From: Shewanella colwelliana ATCC 39565
Lineage (GTDB): Bacteria > Pseudomonadota > Gammaproteobacteria > Enterobacterales > Shewanellaceae
DNA: 64,000 nucleotides
Assembly (NCBI RefSeq): GCF_000518705.1
Contig: NZ_JAEC01000005.1
Span: 124,001-188,000 of the forward strand
Direction: 5' to 3'
Each line of letters starts with the position of its first letter. Position 1 is the stretch's first letter. Under the pieces are notes generated by a model. That model was not told where the DNA came from, ran no database searches, and saw only the letters and a program-made list of their open reading frames with translations. A program made the position numbers and the translations under genes. Of this stretch, positions 43,229 through 53,798 are shown piece after piece.

Positions 43229-45550
43229 ATGCATAACCGTTACTTATTGGCTTTAGCGCTGCTTCCGCACCTTCTCTTGGCAGACGAATTAGATAGCACC
43301 GTCGACACCAGCACTCAATGCCTTGTGGAACCGCCTGTGCCCGTTCCATCAAGCGACGATAGAGATCTACCGCTTGACCTTCAGCAAATTAAAATTGTTT
43401 CCGACAGTTCAACAGCTAAGATGGGCGATAAAGCCACTTTTGCCGGTGACGTGACCTTTAGCCAAGGTGGACGCCATATCGCCGCCGATAACGCTGTATT
43501 GGACCAAGCAAACGAACGCTTAGATGCCAATGGCAATCTGGTATTTCAAGACAGCATGTTTACTGTTACCGCAGACTCACTCAGTGCCGAGATGCGCAGT
43601 AATAGTGCCGAGCTATCCGGCGCACAATATTGGCTACATGGACAACAGATACATGGCGAAGCTGAGAAGCTTGAAATTACTCAAGACAATAACCTACATC
43701 TAACCAATACCAACTTTACCACTTGCCCCCCTGGCGATACCTCTTGGTTGCTCGAAGCTGAAACCATCAAAATCGACAGCACTGAGGAGTGGGGAGAGCT
43801 TTGGGATGCCAAGCTAAAAATTGGTGATGTGCCAGTGTTCTATCTGCCGTATATGACTATTCCGGTATCCGAAAAGCGTAAGTCAGGCTTTCTTTTCCCG
43901 CTGTTCAGTACCAGTACCACCAATGGTGTTGAGGTCGCGACGCCCTATTACTGGAACATTTCGCCTGAATATGACCTTACATTTACACCGCATTATATGT
44001 CAGCTCGCGGTCTGTTTTTAAAAAGTGAATTTAGGTATTTAGCAGGAGAAGCCCAACAAGGTCAGCTTAATGTTGAATACTTGGGCAATGATGACTTAAT
44101 CCCTAACAGCCCCGACCGCTATCTTTATCATTGGCAGCATCAAGGGGCGATAGATGACAATTGGCGAGTACTCGCTAACTTTACAGATGTCTCTGATAAT
44201 AACTATTTTAACGATCTCAATTCAGATGTGCTGCGAGCAACCGACAATCAACTATCGCGAATAGGCGAAATTGCCTATTTTGCCAATAATTGGGACGTCA
44301 CAGCTCGGGTGCAAGATATTAAAGTATTAGGTGAAGATGAGTCGCCCTATCAAGTCATGCCTCAAGTCGCCTTTAACTACCGAGCGCCTGAGTTATGGCA
44401 AGGCTTAGATTTCAGTATCCTTGGTGAAGCGACCAACTTTAGACATAAAGAGGATCAGTATGCCACCGCAAATCGCGTACATATTGAGCCAACATTATCG
44501 CTACCTATCCACGGCCCAGCGGGTTCGTTAACCAGCGAAATAAAGTTACTACAAACCAATTATTGGCAAGATACTAATGACTACAGTATCAATCAAGATC
44601 TCGACAGCTCAGTCAGCCGTACCTTGCCACAAGTGCGAATACATGGACAGATCAACTTTGAGCGCTATACCGATTATTTTGATAGCAACTATCGCCAGAC
44701 CTTAGAGCCGCAGTTCCAGTACCTTTATGTGGGTTATGAAGACCAAACTGGCATAGGTCTCTACGACACCGCCTTGCTACAAGATGACTACTATGGACTA
44801 TTTAGGGATCGCCGCTTTTCAGGTTTAGATAGAATCGCCGATGCCAACCAGATGACCTTAGGTTTAACCACGCGCTTATTTGATGAACATAACCGCGAAA
44901 CCTTCAAATTTAGCTTAGGTCAAATCTACTATTTTGAAGACAGCAAAGTAGGCCTCATTGACCCAAGTCAGCCTAATACCGTACTGGAGGAACAAAACAC
45001 CTCGAACTCAGTATTAGCAGCAGAGTTAAATACCCAGCTATACAACGACTGGTTTGTCAGCGGTGCAATTCAATACGATACCAAAGAGAGTGAGAATAAG
45101 AAGAGCGAAGTCACGCTCGACTTCCGCCCAGGTATCAATAAGCTAATGCAGGTAAGCTATCGCTATGTGCCAGACCTAGTTAACAGTAACACCAATGAGT
45201 CGGTCAATATTTCACAAGCGGGTGTCCGAGCAGCTTGGCCAATCAACGATAACTGGTATATCGTAGGCAACTGGTATTACGACCTCAATGAAAGCAGAAG
45301 TGTTGAAACCTATACAGGCTTTCAATATGAATCCTGTTGTTGGGCGGTACGCTTAAGTTATCATTACCGCATCAAAACCAATTATGATGACGATTTAGCA
45401 CCAACATTTGAGGATAGAGAGCTATTCGAACACGGCTTCTATCTTAATTTTGTGATTAAAGGATTAGGTGGCTCTGGCCCATTGGGTGTGTCGGATATGC
45501 TTGATGATGGGCTATTCAACTATCGTAAGCCGCTCTATTTGAAAAACTAG
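43229..45550 (+). CDS. lptD: LPS-assembly protein LptD
   Basis: Outer-membrane protein that inserts lipopolysaccharide, in complex with LptE; 773 residues. Signal peptide, then an OstA-like beta-jellyroll (IVSDSSTAKMGDKATFAGDV, QANERLDANGNLVFQDSMFT), then a 26-strand barrel beginning around YLPYMTIPVSEKRKSGFLFP, the conserved LptD segment. Cysteines at about 31 and 166, and the adjacent pair CC in ESCCWAVRL, fit the interdomain disulfides of LptD. The gene heads the lptD-surA-pdxA-rsmA-apaG-apaH cluster, as in E. coli. Confidence 0.96.
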   Translation: MHNRYLLALALLPHLLLADELDSTVDTSTQCLVEPPVPVPSSDDRDLPLDLQQIKIVSDSSTAKMGDKATFAGDVTFSQGGRHIAADNAVLDQANERLDANGNLVFQDSMFTVTADSLSAEMRSNSAELSGAQYWLHGQQIHGEAEKLEITQDNNLHLTNTNFTTCPPGDTSWLLEAETIKIDSTEEWGELWDAKLKIGDVPVFYLPYMTIPVSEKRKSGFLFPLFSTSTTNGVEVATPYYWNISPEYDLTFTPHYMSARGLFLKSEFRYLAGEAQQGQLNVEYLGNDDLIPNSPDRYLYHWQHQGAIDDNWRVLANFTDVSDNNYFNDLNSDVLRATDNQLSRIGEIAYFANNWDVTARVQDIKVLGEDESPYQVMPQVAFNYRAPELWQGLDFSILGEATNFRHKEDQYATANRVHIEPTLSLPIHGPAGSLTSEIKLLQTNYWQDTNDYSINQDLDSSVSRTLPQVRIHGQINFERYTDYFDSNYRQTLEPQFQYLYVGYEDQTGIGLYDTALLQDDYYGLFRDRRFSGLDRIADANQMTLGLTTRLFDEHNRETFKFSLGQIYYFEDSKVGLIDPSQPNTVLEEQNTSNSVLAAELNTQLYNDWFVSGAIQYDTKESENKKSEVTLDFRPGINKLMQVSYRYVPDLVNSNTNESVNISQAGVRAAWPINDNWYIVGNWYYDLNESRSVETYTGFQYESCCWAVRLSYHYRIKTNYDDDLAPTFEDRELFEHGFYLNFVIKGLGGSGPLGVSDMLDDGLFNYRKPLYLKN

Positions 45551-45675
45551 CTTTGATATTTAGTTAATATTTTGCTGAACCTAGATACGGACTTGTAGTC
45601 CAATCAGAATAATCGAATTAAGTTGTCGGCCACTAATCGTAAAGACCGACTCCAATATGCCAAGGATTTTTGTGG

Positions 45676-46980
45676 ATGAGACCCTGTAAACAACTGATTA
45701 TTGCTTTTCTGACATTGGCGATGAGCCACAGCGTTATGGCGGCAAATGAGCCATTAGATCGCGTTACAGTACAGATCAATGAAGGGATAGTGTTAGAAAG
45801 CGAAATTGCTAACATGCTTAAAACCGTCAAAGCTAACGCAAAGGCTGCCGGACAAGCATTGCCTTCAGATACCGCATTGCGTACTCAGGTCATTGAGCGT
45901 CTCATCATGACTCGTCTGCAGCTGCAAATGGCTGATCGTATCGGTTTACATATTGGTGATCTGCAACTTGACCAAACCATCGACAATATCGCTAAAGAGC
46001 AGAAAATAACTCCCGCAGCAATGCGCGAGAAAATTGAAGCAGAGGGCATGAGTTGGGGTCAGTACCGTGAGCAGTTACGTGAAGAGATCACCCTAGGCGA
46101 GATTCAACGTATTCAAGTACAACGACGCATTCAAGTCTCTGCACAAGAGATCAACAACCTAGTTAAGTTGATTGAAGAGCAAGGTATGCAACAGGTTGAA
46201 TATCAAATTGGCCATATTCTTATAGAAGTGCCAAGCAGCCCAACGAGTGAACAATTGGAAGCGGCAAGTAAGCGTGCCAATACCGTATTGAAGCGTCTTG
46301 AAGATGGTGCTGACTTTAAACAAACAGCCATTGCCTCGTCGTCAGGTCCTAAAGCACTAGAAGGTGGTATTTGGGACTACATGAACATCAACGAGATGCC
46401 GACGCTGTTTGCCGAACTTCTTGGCGGAGCTAAAAACAATGACATTATTGGCCCAGTTAGAAGTGGTGCTGGTTTCCACATAATTAAAGTGATGGATGCG
46501 CGCGGACTACAGACCCAAGAGATCGATGAAGTGCGCTCACGCCACATCCTTATTAAGCCTTCGCCTATCTTATCTGAAGAACGCGCCAAAGCGATGCTAG
46601 ATAAATTTGTGCAACAACTTCGCAATGGCGAAGCAGACTTTGCCGCCTTAGCGCGCCAGTATAGCGAAGACCCAGGCTCTGCGGCGAAAGGCGGTGAGCT
46701 TGGTTGGGCTGACCCATCCGTCTATGTACCAGCGTTTGCGCAAACATTAAATGCACTATCACTTGATGAAATCAGTGAGCCATTCCGCTCTAGTCACGGC
46801 TGGCACATTGTCCAACTAGAAGAAAAACGCAAAACCGATGCAACCGATAAATTCAATACTAATCGTGCACACCAGCTTATCTTCCGCCGTAAATTTAACG
46901 AAGAACCGCAAAACTGGCTGGATGAAATGAGATCTGAAGCTTACATTGAAGTATTCGATGCCGATTTTAATCGAGGTTAA
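45676..46980 (+). CDS. surA: Periplasmic chaperone/peptidyl-prolyl isomerase SurA
   Basis: Chaperone of 434 residues that escorts barrel proteins, including LptD, to BAM. The signal peptide ends at VMA-AN. An N-terminal SurA domain ([20 protein letters not shown]) is followed by two parvulin domains (first with [13 protein letters not shown], second with [18 protein letters not shown] and [20 protein letters not shown]) and the C-terminal helix. ATG 45676 is chosen over the TTG at 45670 because AAGGA lies nine bases before it. Confidence 0.95.
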   Translation: MRPCKQLIIAFLTLAMSHSVMAANEPLDRVTVQINEGIVLESEIANMLKTVKANAKAAGQALPSDTALRTQVIERLIMTRLQLQMADRIGLHIGDLQLDQTIDNIAKEQKITPAAMREKIEAEGMSWGQYREQLREEITLGEIQRIQVQRRIQVSAQEINNLVKLIEEQGMQQVEYQIGHILIEVPSSPTSEQLEAASKRANTVLKRLEDGADFKQTAIASSSGPKALEGGIWDYMNINEMPTLFAELLGGAKNNDIIGPVRSGAGFHIIKVMDARGLQTQEIDEVRSRHILIKPSPILSEERAKAMLDKFVQQLRNGEADFAALARQYSEDPGSAAKGGELGWADPSVYVPAFAQTLNALSLDEISEPFRSSHGWHIVQLEEKRKTDATDKFNTNRAHQLIFRRKFNEEPQNWLDEMRSEAYIEVFDADFNRG

Positions 46981-46985
46981 TTATA

Positions 46986-47993
46986 TTGACGACTAAACGA
47001 ATCGCAATCACACCCGGCGAACCGGCGGGTGTAGGTCCAGACTTAGTCATTCAACTTGCTCAGCGCGCTTGGCCCGCTGAGCTTGTTGTTTGTGCTGATC
47101 CAGCTTTATTGACAGCGCGAGCCAAAAAAATTGGTTTGCCCCTTCAACTGCGCCCCTATCAGCCGAGTCAACCGCCTAAACCGCAAGAAGCCGGAACCTT
47201 GACCATTGTTCCCTTTGAGCTAGCAAATGAAGCGATTTGTGGCACGCTGGATGAGCAAAATAGTGCCTATGTCATCGACACATTAAGCTATGCGGGCAAC
47301 AAGAATATGAGCGGCGAATTTGATGCCGTCGTGACTGGGCCTGTGCACAAAGGGATTATTAACCAAGCGGGTATCCCATTTAGTGGCCATACGGAGTTTT
47401 TCGCTCACCAGGCTAACTGCCAAGATGTAGTGATGCTGCTTGCAGCCCCAGGATTACAGGTTGCGCTGGTGACTACACATATTCCGCTCGCCTATGTGTC
47501 AAAAGCCATTACCCGCGATCGTTTACATCAAATTATTAAAATTTTACACAATGATTTGGTGGAAAAATTTGCCATTGAACAGCCCAAAATTTATGTCTGT
47601 GGATTAAACCCACATGCAGGTGAAGATGGCCACCTTGGCAGAGAAGAGATAGATGTTATTGCTCCCGCGCTTGAAGAACTGCGTGCTGAGGGAATAAGTC
47701 TGATAGGTCCCTTACCTGCTGACACCTTATTCCAACCAAAATATTTAGAAGATGCGGATGTCGTATTAGCCATGTATCACGATCAAGGCCTTCCGGTACT
47801 TAAGTCGCAGGGCTTTGGCAGTTCGGTTAATATCACATTGGGCTTACCTTACATTCGCACATCAGTCGATCATGGCACAGCCCTTGCGCTTGCTGGAACC
47901 GGTGAAGCCGATATCGGCAGCTTCGTCTGCGCACTAAACAAGGCTATTGAACTAGCCACTAAAAACGAGTCTTTGAAGAGTAGTAATGAGTAA
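46986..47993 (+). CDS. pdxA: 4-hydroxythreonine-4-phosphate dehydrogenase
   Basis: Pyridoxal-phosphate synthesis enzyme of 335 residues, NAD-dependent with a divalent metal. Motifs: [25 protein letters not shown] (His), [14 protein letters not shown] (His) and [17 protein letters not shown] (His). It starts with TTG ([13 protein letters not shown]), GAGG about nine bases before; no nearer ATG exists. Its last codons overlap the rsmA start by eight bases. Confidence 0.94.
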   Translation: MTTKRIAITPGEPAGVGPDLVIQLAQRAWPAELVVCADPALLTARAKKIGLPLQLRPYQPSQPPKPQEAGTLTIVPFELANEAICGTLDEQNSAYVIDTLSYAGNKNMSGEFDAVVTGPVHKGIINQAGIPFSGHTEFFAHQANCQDVVMLLAAPGLQVALVTTHIPLAYVSKAITRDRLHQIIKILHNDLVEKFAIEQPKIYVCGLNPHAGEDGHLGREEIDVIAPALEELRAEGISLIGPLPADTLFQPKYLEDADVVLAMYHDQGLPVLKSQGFGSSVNITLGLPYIRTSVDHGTALALAGTGEADIGSFVCALNKAIELATKNESLKSSNE

Positions 47994-48795
47994 TAAAGTA
48001 CATTTAGGCCATACCGCTAGAAAACGTTTCGGACAAAACTTTTTGACCGACAGTAATGTGATCAACCGTATCGTAGGCGCGATTGCGCCCGATAATGACC
48101 ACGTAATGGTTGAGATCGGTCCTGGCCTAGCGGCACTGACAGAACCTGTCGCTGAGAGCATCGATAAACTCACCGTTGTTGAGCTCGATAAAGATCTGGT
48201 TGAAAGGCTAAAAACTCACCCATTTCTAAAAGATAAACTCGATATTCATCAAGGCGATGCATTGAAGTTCGACTTCAACCAATTGGTTGAAGAAGGTAAG
48301 CAGATGAAAGTATTTGGCAATCTGCCATACAACATCTCAACACCACTGATGTTTCATCTTTTCGAATTTGCAGAGCATATTGAGAATATGCACTTTATGC
48401 TGCAAAAAGAGGTGGTATTACGTCTATCTGCGTCGCCAGGAACCAAAGCGTACGGCCGTTTAACAGTAATGGCACAATATTTTTGCCAAGTGATGCCAGT
48501 ACTCGAAGTACCACCGGGCTGCTTTACGCCGCCACCAAAAGTTGACTCTGCCGTCGTCAGGCTGGTGCCCTATAAGCAAAAGCCATGGCCTTGTAAAGAC
48601 GTTGACCTACTGAGACACCTTTGTACCACTGCGTTCAATATGCGCCGTAAGACGCTACGCAATAACTTAAAGCAGATGCTCACCGATGACGACTTTAAGC
48701 TGTTAAATATTGATTCGACAAAACGCCCCGAACAGATAAGTGTTGAACAGTACGTCGCGATGGCTAACTTAGTTTTTGATAAGAAAAGCAGCTAA
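47986..48795 (+). CDS. rsmA: 16S rRNA dimethyladenosine transferase
   Basis: KsgA; dimethylates two adjacent adenosines in helix 45 of 16S rRNA. 269 residues with [20 protein letters not shown], the SAM loop [15 protein letters not shown], and the catalytic [15 protein letters not shown]. The C-terminal domain includes [17 protein letters not shown]. It overlaps pdxA by eight bases, so it is translationally coupled, and precedes apaG. Confidence 0.96.
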   Translation: MSNKVHLGHTARKRFGQNFLTDSNVINRIVGAIAPDNDHVMVEIGPGLAALTEPVAESIDKLTVVELDKDLVERLKTHPFLKDKLDIHQGDALKFDFNQLVEEGKQMKVFGNLPYNISTPLMFHLFEFAEHIENMHFMLQKEVVLRLSASPGTKAYGRLTVMAQYFCQVMPVLEVPPGCFTPPPKVDSAVVRLVPYKQKPWPCKDVDLLRHLCTTAFNMRRKTLRNNLKQMLTDDDFKLLNIDSTKRPEQISVEQYVAMANLVFDKKSS

Positions 48796-48844
48796 TCAAA
48801 AGGGAGAGCCTCTCTCCCTCAAACTTTCGTTTTAGGACCCCTCG

Positions 48845-49225
48845 ATGACTGAACTTGAATCCTCAATCCGAATAGAGGTAAAAACCGAATATATTGAAGC
48901 GCAATCCTCTCCAGAAGAGGAGCGTTATCTCTTTAGCTATACCATCACCATCGTTAATCTCGGTGAAAAACCTGCGACCTTAAAAAGCCGTATGTGGTGC
49001 ATTACCGATGCCAATGGCCATCATAGCGAAGTTCAAGGTGCTGGTGTTGTTGGCGAAACGCCCACGATCGCCCCCAATACCGCCTACCAATATACCAGCG
49101 GAACGGTATGCGAAACACCGTTTGCTGTGATGCAGGGCCACTACATTATGATCAGTGAAGATGGCACCGAATTTAAAGCCCAAATTGCGCCATTTCGTCT
49201 AGCTGCTCCAGGATTGCTACACTAA
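48845..49225 (+). CDS. apaG: ApaG (CorD) protein
   Basis: A 126-residue FnIII-like beta-sandwich protein, function uncertain (linked to Co/Mg homeostasis in Salmonella). The conserved ApaG sequence is visible: YLFSYTITIVNLGEKPATLK, then GAGVVGETPTIAPNTAYQYT with the glycine-rich GxGVVGExP motif, and TPFAVMQGHYIM. It sits between rsmA and apaH as in E. coli. A GC-rich hairpin (GGGAGAG/CTCTCCC) follows rsmA just upstream, without a T run. Confidence 0.94.
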   Translation: MTELESSIRIEVKTEYIEAQSSPEEERYLFSYTITIVNLGEKPATLKSRMWCITDANGHHSEVQGAGVVGETPTIAPNTAYQYTSGTVCETPFAVMQGHYIMISEDGTEFKAQIAPFRLAAPGLLH

Positions 49226-49269
49226 CAAAACGCGACCTCATCCCATAACGTTCATTAAAAGAGAGAGAA

Positions 49270-50094
49270 ATGGCAACATATTTTGTCGGTGATATTCAAG
49301 GCTGTTTCGACGAACTTAGGCTGCTTCTCGATAAGGTCGACTTCCGCCCATCTAGGGATGAATTGTGGGTTGTGGGTGATATGGTTGCTAGAGGGGAGAA
49401 ATCACTCGAAACCCTTCGATACCTTAAATCTCTCGAACATTCGGCAAAAATCGTCTTGGGCAATCATGATCTGCATCTGCTCGCGGTGCACGGTCAATTG
49501 AAACGGCCAAAACCAAGCGACAATTTGTCTGCTTTACTGGCGGCCGACGACATCGAACAGCTTATAGATTGGATCAGAGTACAACCATTAATCCGCGAAT
49601 TGAAACAGCCGAAGCTACTGATGTCCCATGCGGGTATTCCCCCACAATGGGATGTAGAGACCGCACTTGCTCAAGCAAGTCTTGTTAGCCAAGCTCTCCA
49701 ATCACCAGATTACCTTGAACAGCTTATCTCAAAAATGTATGGCAATGACGTCACACAGTGGTCAATAGACCTTTCTGCCACTAAGCAGTTAATCTATTGC
49801 ATTAATGCACTGACACGGATGCGTTATCTGCATAACGATGGCAGTCTAGATTTCGATTGTAAACTCCCGCCAAACAAGGATATCCATGATGGCCTAACAC
49901 CATGGTTTACCCACAACAATCTCGCCAATCAAACCCATCAGTTGGTGTTTGGTCATTGGGCCGCGTTAATGGGGAAAGTGGACAATCCTGCGATGCGAGC
50001 CTTAGACACTGGTTGCTGCTGGGGGGAGTATTTAACCCTGTGGCATCTGGAGTCCGATCAAAAAATTACCCAAAATAAGTTAAAAAAGAGTTAA
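49270..50094 (+). CDS. apaH: Diadenosine tetraphosphatase
   Basis: Hydrolyses Ap4A to two ADP, and can decap Np4-capped RNA in E. coli. 274-residue metallophosphatase with GDIQGCFDEL (Asp, Gly), VGDMVARGEKS, GNHDLHLLA and a later LMSHAGIPPQWD, the full PPP-type motif set. The GDI and GNHD histidine/aspartate ligands are present. Last gene of the lptD-apaH run. Confidence 0.95.
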   Translation: MATYFVGDIQGCFDELRLLLDKVDFRPSRDELWVVGDMVARGEKSLETLRYLKSLEHSAKIVLGNHDLHLLAVHGQLKRPKPSDNLSALLAADDIEQLIDWIRVQPLIRELKQPKLLMSHAGIPPQWDVETALAQASLVSQALQSPDYLEQLISKMYGNDVTQWSIDLSATKQLIYCINALTRMRYLHNDGSLDFDCKLPPNKDIHDGLTPWFTHNNLANQTHQLVFGHWAALMGKVDNPAMRALDTGCCWGEYLTLWHLESDQKITQNKLKKS

Positions 50095-50201
50095 ACTAGA
50101 TTCGCTGCTGGCCGATATAAAGCTTGCAGAATATGCCCCGCCCTAGCCCTGAGAATATTTTTAATAATTAGGGATATAACAAAAAAAATCGGAGTGCCCC
50201 T

Positions 50202-52226
50202 ATGAAATTGAATGTAGCCACTAGAGTAATTGGTGGATTTGGTGTTGTAACCCTATTGTTAATAATACTGGGGGTTGCTTCACTCATTACCAATGACAAC
50301 ATCAAGAGCAGTACGCTCGTGCTGCAAGATTTGAGTCTTCCGGCTTTAGAAGTTAGCAATCACCTCACTCAAAACATTGCCTTGCAAGAGAAACAACTGT
50401 TAGTGGCTTACCATAGTAAACTCTCCTCCGAACTGCCAAAAATACAGAACCAGTTTGGTGATCACGCCAATGGTTTTTTGACTCAGCTCGATAAATTGAG
50501 TGGCATTATTCAGGGACATCAACAAGGCTTAGGTAAGCAAATTTCATCACTGCGAACACACTATCAAGCGTTTAATGACAATAGTCTTAAAATGATGAAG
50601 GCAAGAGAGCAGTCACTTATCACACAAGAAGCCCTCATTGACCAGTTAGATGAGTTAGAGATGGCGGCCGATGACACTGCGTCTTTGTTACTTGATCTTA
50701 TCGACTTGGAAACCAGTGAAGACCCAACCGAACGTGAAATTGCAGCAACAGCTAGCAATATTGATAACAGCTTCAGCACCATCATCACTAGCAGCTATGA
50801 CTTAGTCAACGCCAAAGATAAATCTAAAGCTGAGACCATAACGAAAGAACTTGATTATATTCTTAGTGAAGCAAAAAATAAGCTCGAATATGTGAGTCGT
50901 CATTGGGAAGGTGTCATTGATCAGGACATGCTAGATAGCGTGAACGAAGAAGCGGCAAAAGTGTTCAATATGTTATATGGCCCTAACGCTATTCAGGCAC
51001 GTAAAGCAAAGCAGATCACACTCAATGTCACAGCAACCAACTTACTCAATCAGGTTGAAGATAATGTCACTGATGTCAACCAAGATATGGACAACCTAAC
51101 GAAAGAGATAGAAACGGTATCTCAAGCGATTAGCACCAAGGCAATTAGCGATATTGATAGCGCGAGCTTTAAAACCTTGGCACTGGTTGTTATCGCTATT
51201 TTCGTGTCTATTGGGGTAAGTATTGCTGTCATTCGCCCGCTCAAACGTTCGCTCGACAACGTTAACAATGCGCTTAATGTCCTAGCATCTGGCAACCTAA
51301 CCCATAAGTTAGATGATTCTGGCCACGATGAGTTTGCGGAACTATCGCGTAACTGTAACCGATTAGTCGATAGTTTGCGGAATTTAATCCAAGGCATACT
51401 CGATCGCTCCAATCAGCTAGCGGCTGCCGCAGAGGAGACCTCAGCGATTACCGCGCAAACCACTGCTGGCATCCAAGAGCAGAAGAACCAGGTCGACCAA
51501 GTCGCGGCCGCAACGACTCAGCTCAGCTCAAGCGCCATGCAAGTGACCAGTAGTGCCGATGAAGCACTTAGCCAAATTAAGCAAGCCGACGAAGAAGCGC
51601 AGCATATGCGAGCAATCGCCGATGAGAATAAGCGCACGATTTTAGCCCTTGCCGATGAAGTGGCCAAAGCAGGACACGTTATCAATAAAGTGCATTCCGA
51701 TAGTGCATCTATTGGCTCTATCCTCGACGTTATTCGCGGAATCGCAGAACAAACCAACCTACTCGCACTCAACGCCGCCATTGAAGCCGCTAGAGCCGGT
51801 GAGCAAGGCCGTGGCTTTGCAGTGGTTGCTGATGAAGTGCGTAGTCTAGCGTCTCGGACCCAAGATTCGACTCAAGAGATCCAGCAGATGATTCAGGTGC
51901 TGCAACAAGGCACCCAAGAAGCGGTATCGGTTATGGAGCTTGGACGTAGTCAGGCTACCAGCTGTGTAGAGAAAACAGAGCAAGCCAATATCGCCCTTGA
52001 AAGCATCAGTAACGCGGTTCACAGTGCCCACGACTCAGGCACTCATATTGCCCATGCAGCCCAAGAACAAAACTTGGTAAGCCAGCAGGTATCAGAGAAA
52101 CTTGAGCACATTGCTGCGATATCAGAGGAGACGGCAACAGGTGCTGACCAAACAGCTCAATCTAGCCATCAAGTCGCTCAGTTAGCTGAAGAGCTTCAAG
52201 CCTCTGTAGGTGAATTTAAGGTCTAG
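50202..52226 (+). CDS. Methyl-accepting chemotaxis protein with long helical periplasmic domain
   Basis: Chemoreceptor of 674 residues. TM1 (about 8-30) is followed by a periplasmic region of about 290 residues, mainly helical with Leu/Gln/Asp repeats and few aromatics, compatible with a double four-helix (HBM-like) sensor. TM2 (about 323-345) leads to HAMP (about 345-400). The signalling hairpin reads [20 protein letters not shown] followed by [19 protein letters not shown]. There is no CheR tether at the end (EFKV). GGAG precedes the ATG by eight bases. The ligand is unknown; the HBM guess needs a profile match. Confidence 0.92.
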   Translation: MKLNVATRVIGGFGVVTLLLIILGVASLITNDNIKSSTLVLQDLSLPALEVSNHLTQNIALQEKQLLVAYHSKLSSELPKIQNQFGDHANGFLTQLDKLSGIIQGHQQGLGKQISSLRTHYQAFNDNSLKMMKAREQSLITQEALIDQLDELEMAADDTASLLLDLIDLETSEDPTEREIAATASNIDNSFSTIITSSYDLVNAKDKSKAETITKELDYILSEAKNKLEYVSRHWEGVIDQDMLDSVNEEAAKVFNMLYGPNAIQARKAKQITLNVTATNLLNQVEDNVTDVNQDMDNLTKEIETVSQAISTKAISDIDSASFKTLALVVIAIFVSIGVSIAVIRPLKRSLDNVNNALNVLASGNLTHKLDDSGHDEFAELSRNCNRLVDSLRNLIQGILDRSNQLAAAAEETSAITAQTTAGIQEQKNQVDQVAAATTQLSSSAMQVTSSADEALSQIKQADEEAQHMRAIADENKRTILALADEVAKAGHVINKVHSDSASIGSILDVIRGIAEQTNLLALNAAIEAARAGEQGRGFAVVADEVRSLASRTQDSTQEIQQMIQVLQQGTQEAVSVMELGRSQATSCVEKTEQANIALESISNAVHSAHDSGTHIAHAAQEQNLVSQQVSEKLEHIAAISEETATGADQTAQSSHQVAQLAEELQASVGEFKV

Positions 52227-52245
52227 CTTAAATGTTATACCTGAG

Positions 52246-52276
52246 AAAAAAGGCCGAATTTAATTCGGCCTTTTTT
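52246..52276 (+). terminator. Terminator of the chemoreceptor gene
   Basis: AAAAAAGGCCGAAT/ATTCGGCCTTTTTT, a near-perfect hairpin 20 bases after the stop. Confidence 0.9.
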
Positions 52277-52292
52277 ACTTTTATATAGCAAT

Positions 52293-52320
52293 AAAAAAGC
52301 CGGACATTCGTCCGGCTTTT
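52293..52320 (-). terminator. Terminator of the DUF3718 gene
   Basis: AAAAGCCGGAC/GTCCGGCTTTT with a four-base loop. On the minus strand, further T residues follow. Confidence 0.88.
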
Positions 52321-52336
52321 AGATTTTAGATACAAG

Positions 52337-52723
52337 TTAATTACCCGATAATCTACCTTTAATCGCTGCAGTAACTGGGCTACCAGCATGTCCATTAGCT
52401 TCCGCCCATTGAAGCACGGTGCTGCCATCAGCTTCTGTTACGCTTAAATCATCGGTAGATAAACGCTTAGCCATAAATTCGCCAATATCATTCGCGCCGC
52501 TTTTCATCGCAAAACGCAGTAAGCTGTCACCATCACAAGTGATCCCTTGATACACATTGCGTAATTTAACACGTGCCTCTTTAAGCTTTTTGCGTAAACG
52601 GTTTTTATCATCCGCTTGAACATAGTTACAGATGTTTGCAACGAGCTGGTCGTTGGCTTGTACCGGAACAGTATAAACAGATGCTGCAATAACCACAGCA
52701 ATCGTCGCAGGTAACAGACGCAT
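52337..52723 (-). CDS. DUF3718 exported protein
   Basis: A 128-residue periplasmic protein with a signal peptide cleaving near VQA-ND. The conserved core reads LVANICNYVQADDKNRLRKK, then LKEARVKLRNVYQGITCDGD with two cysteines (likely disulfide), then SLLRFAMKSGANDIGEFMAK. That pattern is what I associate with DUF3718. Function unknown. GGAG seven bases before the ATG. Flanked by terminators; appears monocistronic. Confidence 0.8.
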   Translation of the reverse strand: MRLLPATIAVVIAASVYTVPVQANDQLVANICNYVQADDKNRLRKKLKEARVKLRNVYQGITCDGDSLLRFAMKSGANDIGEFMAKRLSTDDLSVTEADGSTVLQWAEANGHAGSPVTAAIKGRLSGN

Positions 52724-52808
52724 CGGGTACTCCTATAATATTTATTATTTTTATTTAGCAGATTTTCAAAAACTTAAATCTACAAATGACTCAGGACAAC
52801 ACCGTAAT

Positions 52809-53291
52809 TTAACATTTTTTTACCAAATTGATAAAGCGATATTCCAAGCCTTTATCGCTCACATGGCATTCATCATTGAGTATATGCCAAGATCCATCAT
52901 CCCACAGAGGAAAATAGGTATCCCCTGCAGTATCTAAATTTATTTCTGTTAAATATAAAATATCGGCTTGCGGTAGCAGCTCTGCATAAAGCTGACCGCC
53001 ACCCATGACCACCAACTCTTCGCAATCTCCAGCGGCCTGTTTCGCAGCATCGAATGAGGTCACGCAGGTGACACCTTCGATAACGAGCTCTTGCTGACGG
53101 CTCACCACAATATTATGTCGCCCCGGTAGTGGACGACCAATAGACTCAAATGTCTTACGCCCCATAACAACGGGTTTCCCCAGCGTCATAGCTTTAAAAT
53201 GGCGCAGATCTTCCGGTAGGTGCCAAGGCATCTGGTTATCTTTGCCTATCACGCGGTTATTTGCCATCGCAGCAATCATTGCTATTTTCAT
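52809..53291 (-). CDS. folA: Dihydrofolate reductase
   Basis: Reduces dihydrofolate to tetrahydrofolate with NADPH; 160 residues, the E. coli length. The conserved MIAAMANNRVIGKDNQMPWH (Met20-loop region with catalytic-site LPEDLRHFKAMT, containing the Asp27 equivalent in PEDLRHFK), VMGRKTFESIGRPLPGR and VMGGGQLYAELLPQAD are present. GGGAG precedes the ATG. Confidence 0.96.
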   Translation of the reverse strand: MKIAMIAAMANNRVIGKDNQMPWHLPEDLRHFKAMTLGKPVVMGRKTFESIGRPLPGRHNIVVSRQQELVIEGVTCVTSFDAAKQAAGDCEELVVMGGGQLYAELLPQADILYLTEINLDTAGDTYFPLWDDGSWHILNDECHVSDKGLEYRFINLVKKC

Positions 53292-53330
53292 TGGTATCTC
53301 CCACGGTCTATCGCCGCTTTAGATAAGAGG

Positions 53331-53798
53331 TTAAATTACAGGTCGGGTACGAAAGTAGAGTAAACTCGGCATTGCTAGCCCTACAGACAAAGCGCCTAAT
53401 ATGAATACTGTTTTAAGGCCATTACTAATAACCTCGGCCGTCAATTCAGGACTAACCTCGGATTGAGCAGTGAGCTGCACTAACGCAATAACTGTGTTGT
53501 ATGCATACGTCCCTGGAATCATGGGAATAATTGCCGCAACCGCATACATAAGAGGTGGTGCTAGGTGTTTTTTAGCGAAGCCAATAGTCATCACACCAAC
53601 GATTGCAGCGGCAATAAATGTCGCCCACTCAATAGGCATATGAAAATGCAAAAGTAAGGTCCTAACACTGTGACCTAACGCCCCAGCCATCGCACAATAA
53701 GGTAAAAATCGCTTAGGTACATTAAAGACCATAGCAAAACCAACGGCAGGAATAGATGAGAACAACGCGTCATTAAGTAGCTTTATCAGTAAATCCAT
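53331..53798 (-). CDS. yjjB: YjjB/ThrE-like exporter subunit, C-terminal half
   Basis: Inner-membrane protein of 155 residues with four helices; DUF3815/ThrE_2. The start ATG 53798 overlaps the yjjP stop (TAATG), AGGAGG about 12 bases before. The long ORF start upstream is rejected because it would repeat yjjP coding sequence. Motifs GALGHSVRTLLLHFHMPIEW and IPMIPGTYAYNTVIALVQ are typical. With YjjP it forms a split ThrE-type exporter; E. coli YjjPB is reported to export succinate. Confidence 0.88.
   Translation of the reverse strand: MDLLIKLLNDALFSSIPAVGFAMVFNVPKRFLPYCAMAGALGHSVRTLLLHFHMPIEWATFIAAAIVGVMTIGFAKKHLAPPLMYAVAAIIPMIPGTYAYNTVIALVQLTAQSEVSPELTAEVISNGLKTVFILGALSVGLAMPSLLYFRTRPVI

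Noticed and set aside
48800..48826. Hairpin GGGAGAG/CTCTCCC between rsmA and apaG
   Set aside because: No T run follows, and the genes are expected to share a transcript, so it is not called a terminator.
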